Assembly: GCA_026014735.1 (NCBI GenBank)
Contig: JAOZHT010000001.1
Coordinates: forward strand, 372,001 to 436,000
Direction of reading: 5' to 3'
Source of the DNA: Candidatus Bathyarchaeota archaeon
GTDB lineage: Archaea; Thermoproteota; Bathyarchaeia; Bathyarchaeales; Bathycorpusculaceae
Length of the DNA stretch: 64,000 nucleotides
The position numbers and the translations under genes were made by a program. This document shows positions 57,589 through 64,000 of the stretch, in pieces. The notes beneath the pieces were generated by a model. The model made no database searches, was not told where the DNA came from, and saw only the letters and a program-made list of their open reading frames with translations. The first letter of the stretch is position 1. The number at the start of each line of letters is the position of its first letter.

Positions 57589-57810
57589 TTAAAAACGCTC
57601 ATTTCGTTCAAAATTCTGTTTTCGCTTTTGCATTTCAGAATATCTGATGAGATTTGCGATAATTATTATGATGAATCCGATTGTGTGAATAGGTATAAAC
57701 AAGAAATAGCCTTGGCGTATATTCAAAAAAATGGTCATTCCCCAAAGTGACCATCCAACGATTAAAACTATTAGACCCATAATAATTATTTTCGTGTGCT
57801 TTGTCACCAT
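57589..57810 (-). CDS. Small two-helix membrane protein
   Basis: 73 residues with helices at about 8-30 (IIIMGLIVLIVGWSLWGMTI) and 36-57 (FLFIPIHTIGFIIIIIANLI) and a charged C-terminal tail (RYSEMQKRKQNFERNERF). The surrounding 57467-58088 holds no other convincing gene. Function unknown. Confidence 0.6.
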   Translation of the reverse strand: MVTKHTKIIIMGLIVLIVGWSLWGMTIFLNIRQGYFLFIPIHTIGFIIIIIANLIRYSEMQKRKQNFERNERF

Positions 57811-58088
57811 ATTGATCGCCCAATATGTGTTTGGCTGACCTAACTTTTAACCTTTTTGCATTTAAGGTAAATTTATGTTCAAATTGAATCGTTAACTTAT
57901 ATGTAATACCAAAAAGCGGGGTGGTTGCAAAAAGAAATAGGCTGTCCAAAGACGGAATAAAATTTATTCTTTTACCTCAGTCGGAGAAGATTCGGACGCT
58001 TCTTTTCAAGATATTGCTGAATTGTTGTAATTTATCGCCCTCTATAGCTATGAAAAAATGTCCGTGCAATTACCTTTAGAAGCGCGAG

Positions 58089-58598
58089 CTATGGCTGCTT
58101 GTATGTTACGTGGAAGTTTGCTGGTCCCCCTGGGGGCAGCACGAAGAATACTGTGTAGCTCTGCTGGGTTTCTTCGCCAAATGTTGCGGTGTAGGGTTGG
58201 CCGGCTTTTATGGCGAAGTCCGCGCTTTCGATTTCGGGCAATATCGTGTAGATGTCGCCTGCTTTGCAGGTGTGGTTTGCTCCGCCGTTCCAGTAGCCGC
58301 GGTAGAGGTAGACGTCGGTCCAGCCGTTGGCGCCGCCGGGCATCTTGGTGGCGTTGATGGTTAGCTGGCACTGCTCCCCTGCGGCGACTGTGAAGGGTAC
58401 ATAGACGGTTTGCACGGAGCTGTTGAGAAAGCGCAGGCAGTCGCTGGCGCCGCCGACGGTGAAGTCAAATTCGCCGGTGGGCGTCTGGGGCGTTTCTTCC
58501 TGTGGCAGTGGAGCCATAATTGAAGCTACTGCGAAAACGATGAGTGCACAGACAAAAACGGCGGTTACGATTAAACCTGCTAGTTTTGATTTATTCAT
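58089..58598 (-). CDS. Secreted or anchored beta-sandwich-like protein
   Basis: 169 residues. An N-terminal signal/anchor (LIVTAVFVCALIVFAVASIM) is followed by a beta-rich domain with two Cys (DCLRFL, GEQCQL) and a third in NHTCKAGD, so a disulfide is possible. The C-terminal strands (QSYTVFFVLPPGGPANFHVT) suggest a jelly-roll-like extracellular domain. No family assigned. Confidence 0.7.
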   Translation of the reverse strand: MNKSKLAGLIVTAVFVCALIVFAVASIMAPLPQEETPQTPTGEFDFTVGGASDCLRFLNSSVQTVYVPFTVAAGEQCQLTINATKMPGGANGWTDVYLYRGYWNGGANHTCKAGDIYTILPEIESADFAIKAGQPYTATFGEETQQSYTVFFVLPPGGPANFHVTYKQP

Positions 58599-58740
58599 CT
58601 GCCCCTTCCTCTGTCCTGATTGTTGATTGCGATGTGACTGCTAAGGCTATTATAGTTTACTGCAAATCACCTGTTTGGAACAGAAAACCTTCAATATCAG
58701 CCATCGAAAATTTAAAAAGCACACTAAGAAGTGTAGATGT

Positions 58741-59811
58741 ATGAGGTATTCTTTCAAGATAGGGTCAGCATGGGGAATACCCATCGAGCTGCACTTCACC
58801 TTCCTGCTTCTCATAGTGGCGGTGCTGGCTCTCTCCATCTACAGCCTCAGCTTCTACACCTTCTTCATCGTGCTGTTCCTCTTCATATTCGTGTTTTTCC
58901 ATGAACTAGCCCACTCAATCGTCGCCCGCCGCTACGGCATCAAAGTCCGCAAAATCGTCCTCTACCCCATCGGCGGCGTCTCGGAAATCGAGGAGATCCC
59001 CGATAATCCCTCGCAGGAATGGCGTATGGCAATAGCTGGGCCCCTGACTAGCCTGCTTCTCGGCTTAGCCCTGCTGACGGCTGCCCTGATTTTATCGCCT
59101 CAGCTTCTTCCCTACGTCGTCACTTTAAGGGTCACCGGCAGCTTCCTCTTTGACCTCGCCATCCTAAACGTGCTCTTGGGGCTATTCAACCTGATTCCAG
59201 CGTTCCCCATGGATGGCGGCAGGGTTTTCCGCGCGTTGCTGGCGGGGCGCATGAAGTACTCTGATGCTACCCGCTGGGCCGTCAACTTGGGCAGGGTGCT
59301 GGGAATCGCCATGGTTGTTGTCGGCTTCATCTTTCCCGATTACTTCCTGTTAATCATCGTTGGCTTATTCGTCTACATCGGCGCCAGCGAGGAAGGCGAA
59401 CAAACCATCATATCCACCAAGCTGGCAGGCATCCGAGTGAAAGATGTTATGCAATCCGAAGTAGGCTACGTCTACCCCGAGCAAAGCATAGCTGAAGCCT
59501 TAGAAGTCATGTTTAAAAACCGCTACCACGACGTCCCCGTCATGAAAGACGGCGTCTTCATTGGCCTCGTCACATGGACCGAGCTTATGAAGGTGCAGAC
59601 TCAGCAGCGGGAAAGCCTAAAAGTGGCGCAGATGCCGCTGATGAAAATCCATGTTTACCTTGACGACTCGATTCTGGAAGCCAACAAAATCATCATCCGC
59701 GAAAAAATCGACCTTATACCCGTCGTGGAGAGGGAGAACCCTGAGAAAGTGGTGGGTGCCCTGACAAGCGAAGCCATCGCCAACGCCTACGAGCAAGCCC
59801 GAAACCGCTAG
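58741..59811 (+). CDS. Site-2 protease (M50 family) with two CBS domains
   Basis: 356 residues from the ATG at 58741, where the conserved MRYSFKIGSAWGIPIELHFT begins. Zinc-binding HELAH is at about residues 54-58 and the second catalytic motif NLIPAFPMDGGRVFRALL at about 158-175; six membrane helices are predicted. Two CBS domains follow (VKDVMQSEVGYVYPEQSIAE and later DDSILEANKIIIREKIDLIP), which usually bind adenine nucleotides. This SpoIVFB-like layout cuts substrates within the membrane. Substrate unknown. Confidence 0.9.
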   Translation: MRYSFKIGSAWGIPIELHFTFLLLIVAVLALSIYSLSFYTFFIVLFLFIFVFFHELAHSIVARRYGIKVRKIVLYPIGGVSEIEEIPDNPSQEWRMAIAGPLTSLLLGLALLTAALILSPQLLPYVVTLRVTGSFLFDLAILNVLLGLFNLIPAFPMDGGRVFRALLAGRMKYSDATRWAVNLGRVLGIAMVVVGFIFPDYFLLIIVGLFVYIGASEEGEQTIISTKLAGIRVKDVMQSEVGYVYPEQSIAEALEVMFKNRYHDVPVMKDGVFIGLVTWTELMKVQTQQRESLKVAQMPLMKIHVYLDDSILEANKIIIREKIDLIPVVERENPEKVVGALTSEAIANAYEQARNR

Positions 59812-59938
59812 GGCTTAGGCGCTTTAGCTGGAGTGCGTCACTTCTGCAATAGACAAACCCTCTTATCCGAAAAAGCCGCATCTCTATTCGTTCACGCGTT
59901 TAAGGTAACTAGTGATTATTCATCGAGGGACTGAGAAA

Positions 59939-60520
59939 TTGGGAACTGAAATACGCACCTTCACATCCATCAAGGACATCGCCGAGTTCGTAGCGGGCCA
60001 AACCGTACAGTACAAGGCACTCTACGAGGATTACAGCCAATGGTTAGGCACCGTGCTAAGAGACTTCGAAAGCAAACATAAAGCAGAAGAATGGTTCCAG
60101 AAATCAGCTGCGCTCCAGAAAACCCTTAAAGCCCAAGCTAAAAAGCCCCCTGAACCCGACAAATCCAAAAAAGGCGGCAAGGGCGCTAAGGGAAAGCAGG
60201 AGGAGACCCCGTGGATTCAGACCGGTGATGTTTCGATTTCCTTCACCGAGCAGGGGGAAACCGAGATTCTTTTTGAAGCCATCGAGAAGATTCGAATCAA
60301 AATCTCCGAGTTCGACAAATTCAAGCTTACCGTCGCGCAGCTTACTCGGCTGGGTCTGGGTCAAACCGTCAACTACATCGTTTATCTCGAAGAGGATATT
60401 CCTAAGAAAATCGTGCTGAAACAGAAAGCCGACGCTAAGGGAGATGGTTCATTCAAGTTTAACACGGAGCTTTCGGTGCCTGCGTACTTCATGAGCCCCG
60501 AGACTCCGCTTCCACCGTAA
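59939..60520 (+). CDS. Unknown protein with possible SecB-like partner downstream
   Basis: 193 residues from a TTG at 59939 with GAGGGA upstream; a GTG at 59912 is also in frame. A Lys/Pro/Gly-rich linker (PEPDKSKKGGKGAKGKQEET) separates a helical N-terminal half from a beta-rich C-terminal half (WIQTGDVSISFTEQGETEIL). A box A GCGTTTAAGGTAAC lies about 25 bp before the expected transcript start. The SecB-like gene follows 75 bp downstream. Confidence 0.7.
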   Translation: MGTEIRTFTSIKDIAEFVAGQTVQYKALYEDYSQWLGTVLRDFESKHKAEEWFQKSAALQKTLKAQAKKPPEPDKSKKGGKGAKGKQEETPWIQTGDVSISFTEQGETEILFEAIEKIRIKISEFDKFKLTVAQLTRLGLGQTVNYIVYLEEDIPKKIVLKQKADAKGDGSFKFNTELSVPAYFMSPETPLPP

Positions 60521-60595
60521 ACCGCCGTGGTCACATGATGGTTAGCTGTGGGGGATGCAATACAAAAGTTAAATATGAAATAACACTAAACACAC

Positions 60596-61129
60596 ATGAT
60601 TAGAGAGGGATTAGCCGTCAACCCGCAGTATTCTGTTTCAGGAGTCAGCGTTTCGATAAGCCTAAACAGCCTGCAGGCTGAACGCAGCGGCATAATCGTT
60701 GCAGCCGACGACCTTTTCTTTGATGTGAACGCTAAAATTGAGGAGCAGAAAAAAGAAGCCAACCAGGTCACCTTGAGTTTTCAGCTGGCAATCTCCACTA
60801 AACCCAACGTCGTCAAATACGCCACGTCGGGAACCGTTGTTTTAGCAGGTAAAAGCGACGACATCAAAAAGAAGCTGGAGGTTAACCCTAAAACAAAGAT
60901 ACCCCAGATTCTCTTCACCATCTACCAGCATGTGTTCAGCTCCATCTACATGCTTTCCTCCAATCTAGGCACGCCCTATCCGCCGCCTGACCTGCTTCAT
61001 CCGATGGCTGAGAAAATCCAGATACTGGCCAGCACCGCCGCCTCGGAGCAGGAGAAAGACCCGGCTGCACCTGAGGCCGCCCCCGCTCAGCCTGCATCTG
61101 GGCAGGGAACCGCTGAAAAGAAGGCTTAG
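60596..61129 (+). CDS. SecB-like beta-structured protein
   Basis: 177 residues. The middle FDVNAKIEEQKKEANQVTLS, FQLAISTKPN and YATSGTVVLAG, followed by IPQILFTIYQHVFSSIYMLS and NLGTPYPPPDLLHP, follows the SecB pattern (paired beta strands, then a helix, then a G-X-PP-L end). An Ala/Pro-rich, probably disordered tail (about 145-177) follows. SecB-type chaperones are rare in archaea; the assignment is by pattern only, so export chaperone, toxin-antitoxin chaperone or another small-protein binder are all possible. Confidence 0.55.
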   Translation: MIREGLAVNPQYSVSGVSVSISLNSLQAERSGIIVAADDLFFDVNAKIEEQKKEANQVTLSFQLAISTKPNVVKYATSGTVVLAGKSDDIKKKLEVNPKTKIPQILFTIYQHVFSSIYMLSSNLGTPYPPPDLLHPMAEKIQILASTAASEQEKDPAAPEAAPAQPASGQGTAEKKA

Positions 61130-61253
61130 GCAGTAGCGCATCGATAGGTTTTTTTGGGGACATGTGTCCAAGCCCGTAACGTTTCCTCCGCTGGAACTAA
61201 CCACTTATACATTCCCGGCTATATGATGTCTCGAGAAAGAAGGAGGAATTTTT

Positions 61254-61496
61254 TTGCAATCAAGTGTAGCCGCGCTACTTTTAGTAACTTCAGCAGTTGT
61301 ATTGTCATGTGTTACGGTCACCTACTCGGTGGAGTTGATGCAGCAGTCAATATCCGCTGACACCGCCCAGATGGATCTGTTAAACACCCTTCAGGATAGC
61401 CTCCTGAATCAAACCTCAATCATAAACGGCACCGTCCCCGGCTTACCCAGTGAACCCGCGCCAACGCCGCTGCCCGATGAGTTGCCTGATCAGTAA
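61254..61496 (+). CDS. Small exported or pilin-like protein
   Basis: 80 residues from a TTG 7 nt after a strong GGAGG (61242-61246). An N-terminal hydrophobic helix (AALLLVTSAVVLSCVTVTYS) is followed by a short soluble part with sequons (NQT, NGT) and a Pro-rich end. It lacks the charged cleavage motif of typical archaeal pilins, so it may be a simple membrane-anchored protein. Confidence 0.6.
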   Translation: MQSSVAALLLVTSAVVLSCVTVTYSVELMQQSISADTAQMDLLNTLQDSLLNQTSIINGTVPGLPSEPAPTPLPDELPDQ

Positions 61497-61614
61497 CCTT
61501 CCCCTTTAATCGAGCGTCTGCTCTCTTGCGTTTTTAGGATTGTATACTGGTAATCTATTTTTTGGCTTCATAACCCCTAATAAGCATTTAAGCATCAATT
61601 CTGAGTGAAGATTC

Positions 61615-61950
61615 ATGTCCCTGAGTGCCCCTGAGGTTTCACCAGAAATTTCACGCTTCGACGCGGAGAATGCGACCGCTTTGACAGCGGACTTCCTCAA
61701 GCGCCTAGGCTACAAGGGAACATGGCTGCCGATGAAGGTCTCACTAGACGGCGAAGTCTACGTGGTGGAGATGTCGATGCAGCGGAAAATGGCGAAGGTG
61801 CAGATTAACTCCTCCACCAAAGAGATCCGCGAGTACGAGTTTGAGGAAGAAGAGAAATCAGGCGGCGGAGTGCCGAAGGGCAAACTGGTGTTTTTGGTGG
61901 CGGCTATCTCGGTAGGTATCCTATTAACTAAGCTGATGGGCGTCTTTTAG
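61615..61950 (+). CDS. Small PepSY-like protein with C-terminal membrane anchor
   Basis: 111 residues. The soluble part (RFDAENATALTADFLKRLGY, then YVVEMSMQRKMAKVQINSST, KEIREYEFEEEEKS) has a PepSY-type helix-strand-strand arrangement. A C-terminal helix (GKLVFLVAAISVGILLTKLM) anchors it. Function unknown. Confidence 0.65.
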   Translation: MSLSAPEVSPEISRFDAENATALTADFLKRLGYKGTWLPMKVSLDGEVYVVEMSMQRKMAKVQINSSTKEIREYEFEEEEKSGGGVPKGKLVFLVAAISVGILLTKLMGVF

Positions 61951-61973
61951 GTATCCCTGGGCTCTGGGCCTCC

Positions 61974-62888
61974 TTAGAAGGGCAAGGGCAGGGCGAAGCT
62001 TGCAATTATGGTTATAGCGTAGATCAGCATGGAAAGATGCAGCATCGGCAACGCTTTAAGAGCAGACGCAGCGTCCTTGCCCCTTAAAACCAAAATGTTA
62101 GCCACCGTAAGCAAACCGAAACTTATTGCAAACCCGCCGACTGCAAGATAACTGCCCAAAAAGTAGAGGAAAACCACCGCGAAGGCAAAGTGGACCACGG
62201 TGAAGCCTAAAACCCAGTAGGCAGTCGCGTTCATGCCGTAGAGGGTAGGCGGCGTATTCATGCCTTTGGCTTTATCGTTGGCTACGTCGACGAGGTCGTT
62301 AACTCCCAGATGAGCCAGCGCCAGCGGATAGAAGAAGAGGAACAGCGCCAGCGCATAGACGTCGGGGGTGCCTACGACCAGGTAGCCTGCGACGAGGAAA
62401 AGCGCAAAATCCACGCGTCCAAGCAGCTGCGCAAAGGGGAACTGCTCGTTTCGCTTCTTTACCTGATAGAAAACCTCCAGTCCATAACAAGCTGCCATCA
62501 GGGCAAACACGTAGAGGCTATGCGGATAGGGCAAGGTGACTATGACGGCTATGGTGGCGGCGACGAGCACAAAGAAGAGCAACGCGGCGTTGCGGGGCGA
62601 AATCAATCCTTGAGCCAGCGGGCGCTCGCCGAAGGGACGCCAATACTTAGTTAACCGCTTATCCTCAGGCAACTCTTTCTTGTCAAGGTTAGCGTCTACG
62701 ATGTCGTTGAGGACCAGCCCGGCTTCGAAGCCTAAGAAGGCAATCAGAACCGCCTGCAGAATCAGCGTCCAGCTAAAACCGCCATTAAAGGTGAAGCCCA
62801 CAAAGAGCCCCGCTGAGAAGAGCACTGGCCAAACGAAAAAGAAGTGGAGCCGCAGCAAATCCACGTAAGCCCTGATTTTTTCGCTCAT
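61974..62888 (-). CDS. UbiA-family prenyltransferase
   Basis: 304 residues, nine predicted membrane helices. The two Asp-rich prenyl-diphosphate-binding motifs of UbiA enzymes are NDIVDANLD (first) and NDLVDVANDKAKG (second). Family members transfer an isoprenoid to an aromatic or glycerol acceptor (menaquinone, ubiquinone, heme, archaeal lipid). The acceptor here is not readable. Divergent from a second UbiA-type gene. Confidence 0.9.
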   Translation of the reverse strand: MSEKIRAYVDLLRLHFFFVWPVLFSAGLFVGFTFNGGFSWTLILQAVLIAFLGFEAGLVLNDIVDANLDKKELPEDKRLTKYWRPFGERPLAQGLISPRNAALLFFVLVAATIAVIVTLPYPHSLYVFALMAACYGLEVFYQVKKRNEQFPFAQLLGRVDFALFLVAGYLVVGTPDVYALALFLFFYPLALAHLGVNDLVDVANDKAKGMNTPPTLYGMNATAYWVLGFTVVHFAFAVVFLYFLGSYLAVGGFAISFGLLTVANILVLRGKDAASALKALPMLHLSMLIYAITIIASFALPLPF

Positions 62889-62966
62889 ACTTCCACGCTT
62901 GTTTTATTTCGGCCATTTAAATAAATAAGCTTATGCGCCATAGAATAGCGATGAGAAGATAATTGT

Positions 62967-63881
62967 ATGAGCCAAAATGCAGCTTTAAACCTGCTTAGGG
63001 TTATTCGGCTACATATCGTGGCGGGCGGAGCTTTAGCCTTCACGTTAGGGGCGCTTTTGGGGCTTGCAGGCGGAGGAAGCTTCAACCCCTATGTGGCGGT
63101 GCTCTTCTACTTGATGGTGCTTCTGGGGGATTTATCGACGCATTACAGCAACGACTACTTCGACGTCGAACAGGACAGAGCGGTCGAATCAAAAAAGTTT
63201 TTCATGGGAAAACGAATCCTCGTCAAACATCCCAGCCTGCTGCGTCAAGCACGCCAAATAGCCCTGGTTCTGCTTGCCGCCTCAATCCTGCTGGCTGCCC
63301 TCGCCTACGCCTTTAAAGTAGCCTCCGCGGAGCTGCTGCTTATCGTGGTTGCCGCGAATTTGTTGGGCTGGTTTTACTCTGCCACGCCGCTTAGGCTGGT
63401 CTGCAGGGGGTTAGGTGAAGCCGCGATTGCCCTAGCGGCGGGGTTTGCCATACCCGCCACCGGTTACCTTGCGACGCGGGGACAACTGGATGGGCTGTTC
63501 TGGCTCTTTGCGCTGCCCTTTGTGCTCTACGGATTCATGCTTGCCCTAAGCCTTGAAGCCCCCGATATAGAGGTTGACCGAAAAAACCATAGACGCAGCC
63601 TAGGCGCCCGAAGAGGCATACGCGTGGTTTACCTTGCGGTTTTAGCTGCTGCCGCCGGCGCGTTTCTGTGGCTGCTCTTCTGCGGCTACCTGCTGGGGGA
63701 CGTGCAGCTTTGGTTTTGGGTGGCTGCGGCTCTTGCAGCTGTGCCCTTGGCCGCGGCGGCTATGGGATATTATGTTGGAATTAAAGCCAACAAACCAGAT
63801 GCCTTTAGCGCAGTGTGCATCTTTTCGCTGTTCATCTTCAATGCATTGATGGTTGCTTATTTTGCCCTGGTTAGCTTGTAA
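62967..63881 (+). CDS. UbiA-family prenyltransferase (MenA-like)
   Basis: 304 residues, about nine membrane helices. The first motif is HYSNDYFDVEQDRA, the second SLEAPDIEVDRKNHRRSL; the latter differs from the usual second motif and is closest to MenA-like proteins. 78 bp separate it from the divergent UbiA gene, and a shared AT-rich promoter (ATTTAAATAAATAAGC) lies between them. A probable ubiX start follows 80 bp downstream. Confidence 0.88.
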   Translation: MSQNAALNLLRVIRLHIVAGGALAFTLGALLGLAGGGSFNPYVAVLFYLMVLLGDLSTHYSNDYFDVEQDRAVESKKFFMGKRILVKHPSLLRQARQIALVLLAASILLAALAYAFKVASAELLLIVVAANLLGWFYSATPLRLVCRGLGEAAIALAAGFAIPATGYLATRGQLDGLFWLFALPFVLYGFMLALSLEAPDIEVDRKNHRRSLGARRGIRVVYLAVLAAAAGAFLWLLFCGYLLGDVQLWFWVAAALAAVPLAAAAMGYYVGIKANKPDAFSAVCIFSLFIFNALMVAYFALVSL

Positions 63882-63961
63882 ACCCGGCGGCTTCTGGTGC
63901 AAAAATATGGATTGAAAGATAATACAGTTTAAAACGAATTTGCACCTGATTCAACACGGGT

Positions 63962-64000
63962 ATGGCATATCCAAAACGGTGGGTCATGGGCATAACTGGA
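63962..64000 (+). CDS. ubiX: Probable UbiX flavin prenyltransferase (3' end beyond window)
   Basis: Only 13 codons are visible: MAYPKRWVMGITG. The strand and loop K-R-x-V-x-GITG is the beginning of the UbiX/Pad1 flavoprotein fold (typically KRIVVGITGASG). Placed after a UbiA prenyltransferase, this would supply prenylated FMN to UbiD-type decarboxylases of quinone synthesis. Confidence 0.55.
   Translation, partial: MAYPKRWVMGITG

Overview
The window is a gene-dense archaeal chromosome segment, most likely from a Bathyarchaeia-type (MCG/Bathyarchaeota) organism. The evidence is archaeal: a one-piece archaeal RNA polymerase B gene, a fused A'+A'' gene, ribosomal protein L30e and a short two-KH NusA; an intron-containing tRNA-Leu; archaeal TATA-box promoters; an F420-type reductase; UbiA prenyltransferases; thiolase/DUF35 genes; and many secreted, tail-anchored or PQQ beta-propeller surface proteins. 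TTG, GTG and even CTG starts are frequent. The lineage is inferred from gene content, not from a phylogenetic marker search.

Layout. 1-8.2 kb: a truncated nicotinamidase, secreted proteins, a membrane-bound winged-helix regulator, and a NikR-type metal regulator (apparently frameshifted at its 5' end) divergent from a P1B metal ATPase. 8.3-11.4 kb: a RimK-like ligase, then a thiamine module (TPP riboswitch, ThiT transporter, AIR-synthase-related enzyme). 12.0-14.2 kb: an AT-rich insertion carrying a frameshifted OLD-family ATPase/TOPRIM nuclease, set against the 3' exon of an intron-containing tRNA-Leu(CAA) and bounded by 47-bp direct repeats. 14.4-17.2 kb: a secreted protein, a DNA methyltransferase, a C2H2 zinc-finger mini-protein and a small PD-(D/E)XK-like nuclease. 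17.8-25.7 kb: the rpoB-rpoA-rpl30e-nusA operon, without rpoH upstream or rpsL/rpsG downstream. 25.9-35.6 kb: two large PQQ-propeller surface proteins flank a three-gene operon that reads as an SMC5/6-like ATPase, a kleisin-like protein and a KITE/MAGE-like winged-helix protein. A decayed copy of the last gene's 3' end lies about 1.2 kb downstream.

36-46.4 kb: a three-gene cassette of unknown function with two paralogous members, an ABC-2 exporter, thiolase/DUF35 and a DUF1638-like protein. 46.5-52.2 kb: a giant DUF4011-helicase-nuclease-DUF3320 protein. 52.2-58.6 kb: a HAD phosphatase, a zinc dehydrogenase, an unusually long Rpb5/RpoH-like polymerase subunit with what looks like the eukaryotic N-terminal jaw domain, CsbD, an F420-dependent reductase and an MFS transporter. 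58.7-64 kb: a site-2 protease with CBS domains, a SecB-like protein and its neighbour, and two divergent UbiA prenyltransferases followed by the start of a probable ubiX.

Regulatory and repeat signals tie distant parts together. A 16-bp palindromic operator (GTCAAGAAA-N2-TTGAC type), usually in pairs, sits upstream of four secreted/PQQ protein genes. A TATAAATAGAGGGGGG promoter module recurs four to five times. A roughly 110-130-bp intergenic repeat with a perfect GTTGTTG/CAACAAC stem occurs three times. The strongest candidates for undescribed biology are the SMC-kleisin-KITE operon, the full-length Rpb5-like subunit, the shared surface-protein operator, the tRNA-exon-bounded OLD nuclease island and the dispersed hairpin repeat.
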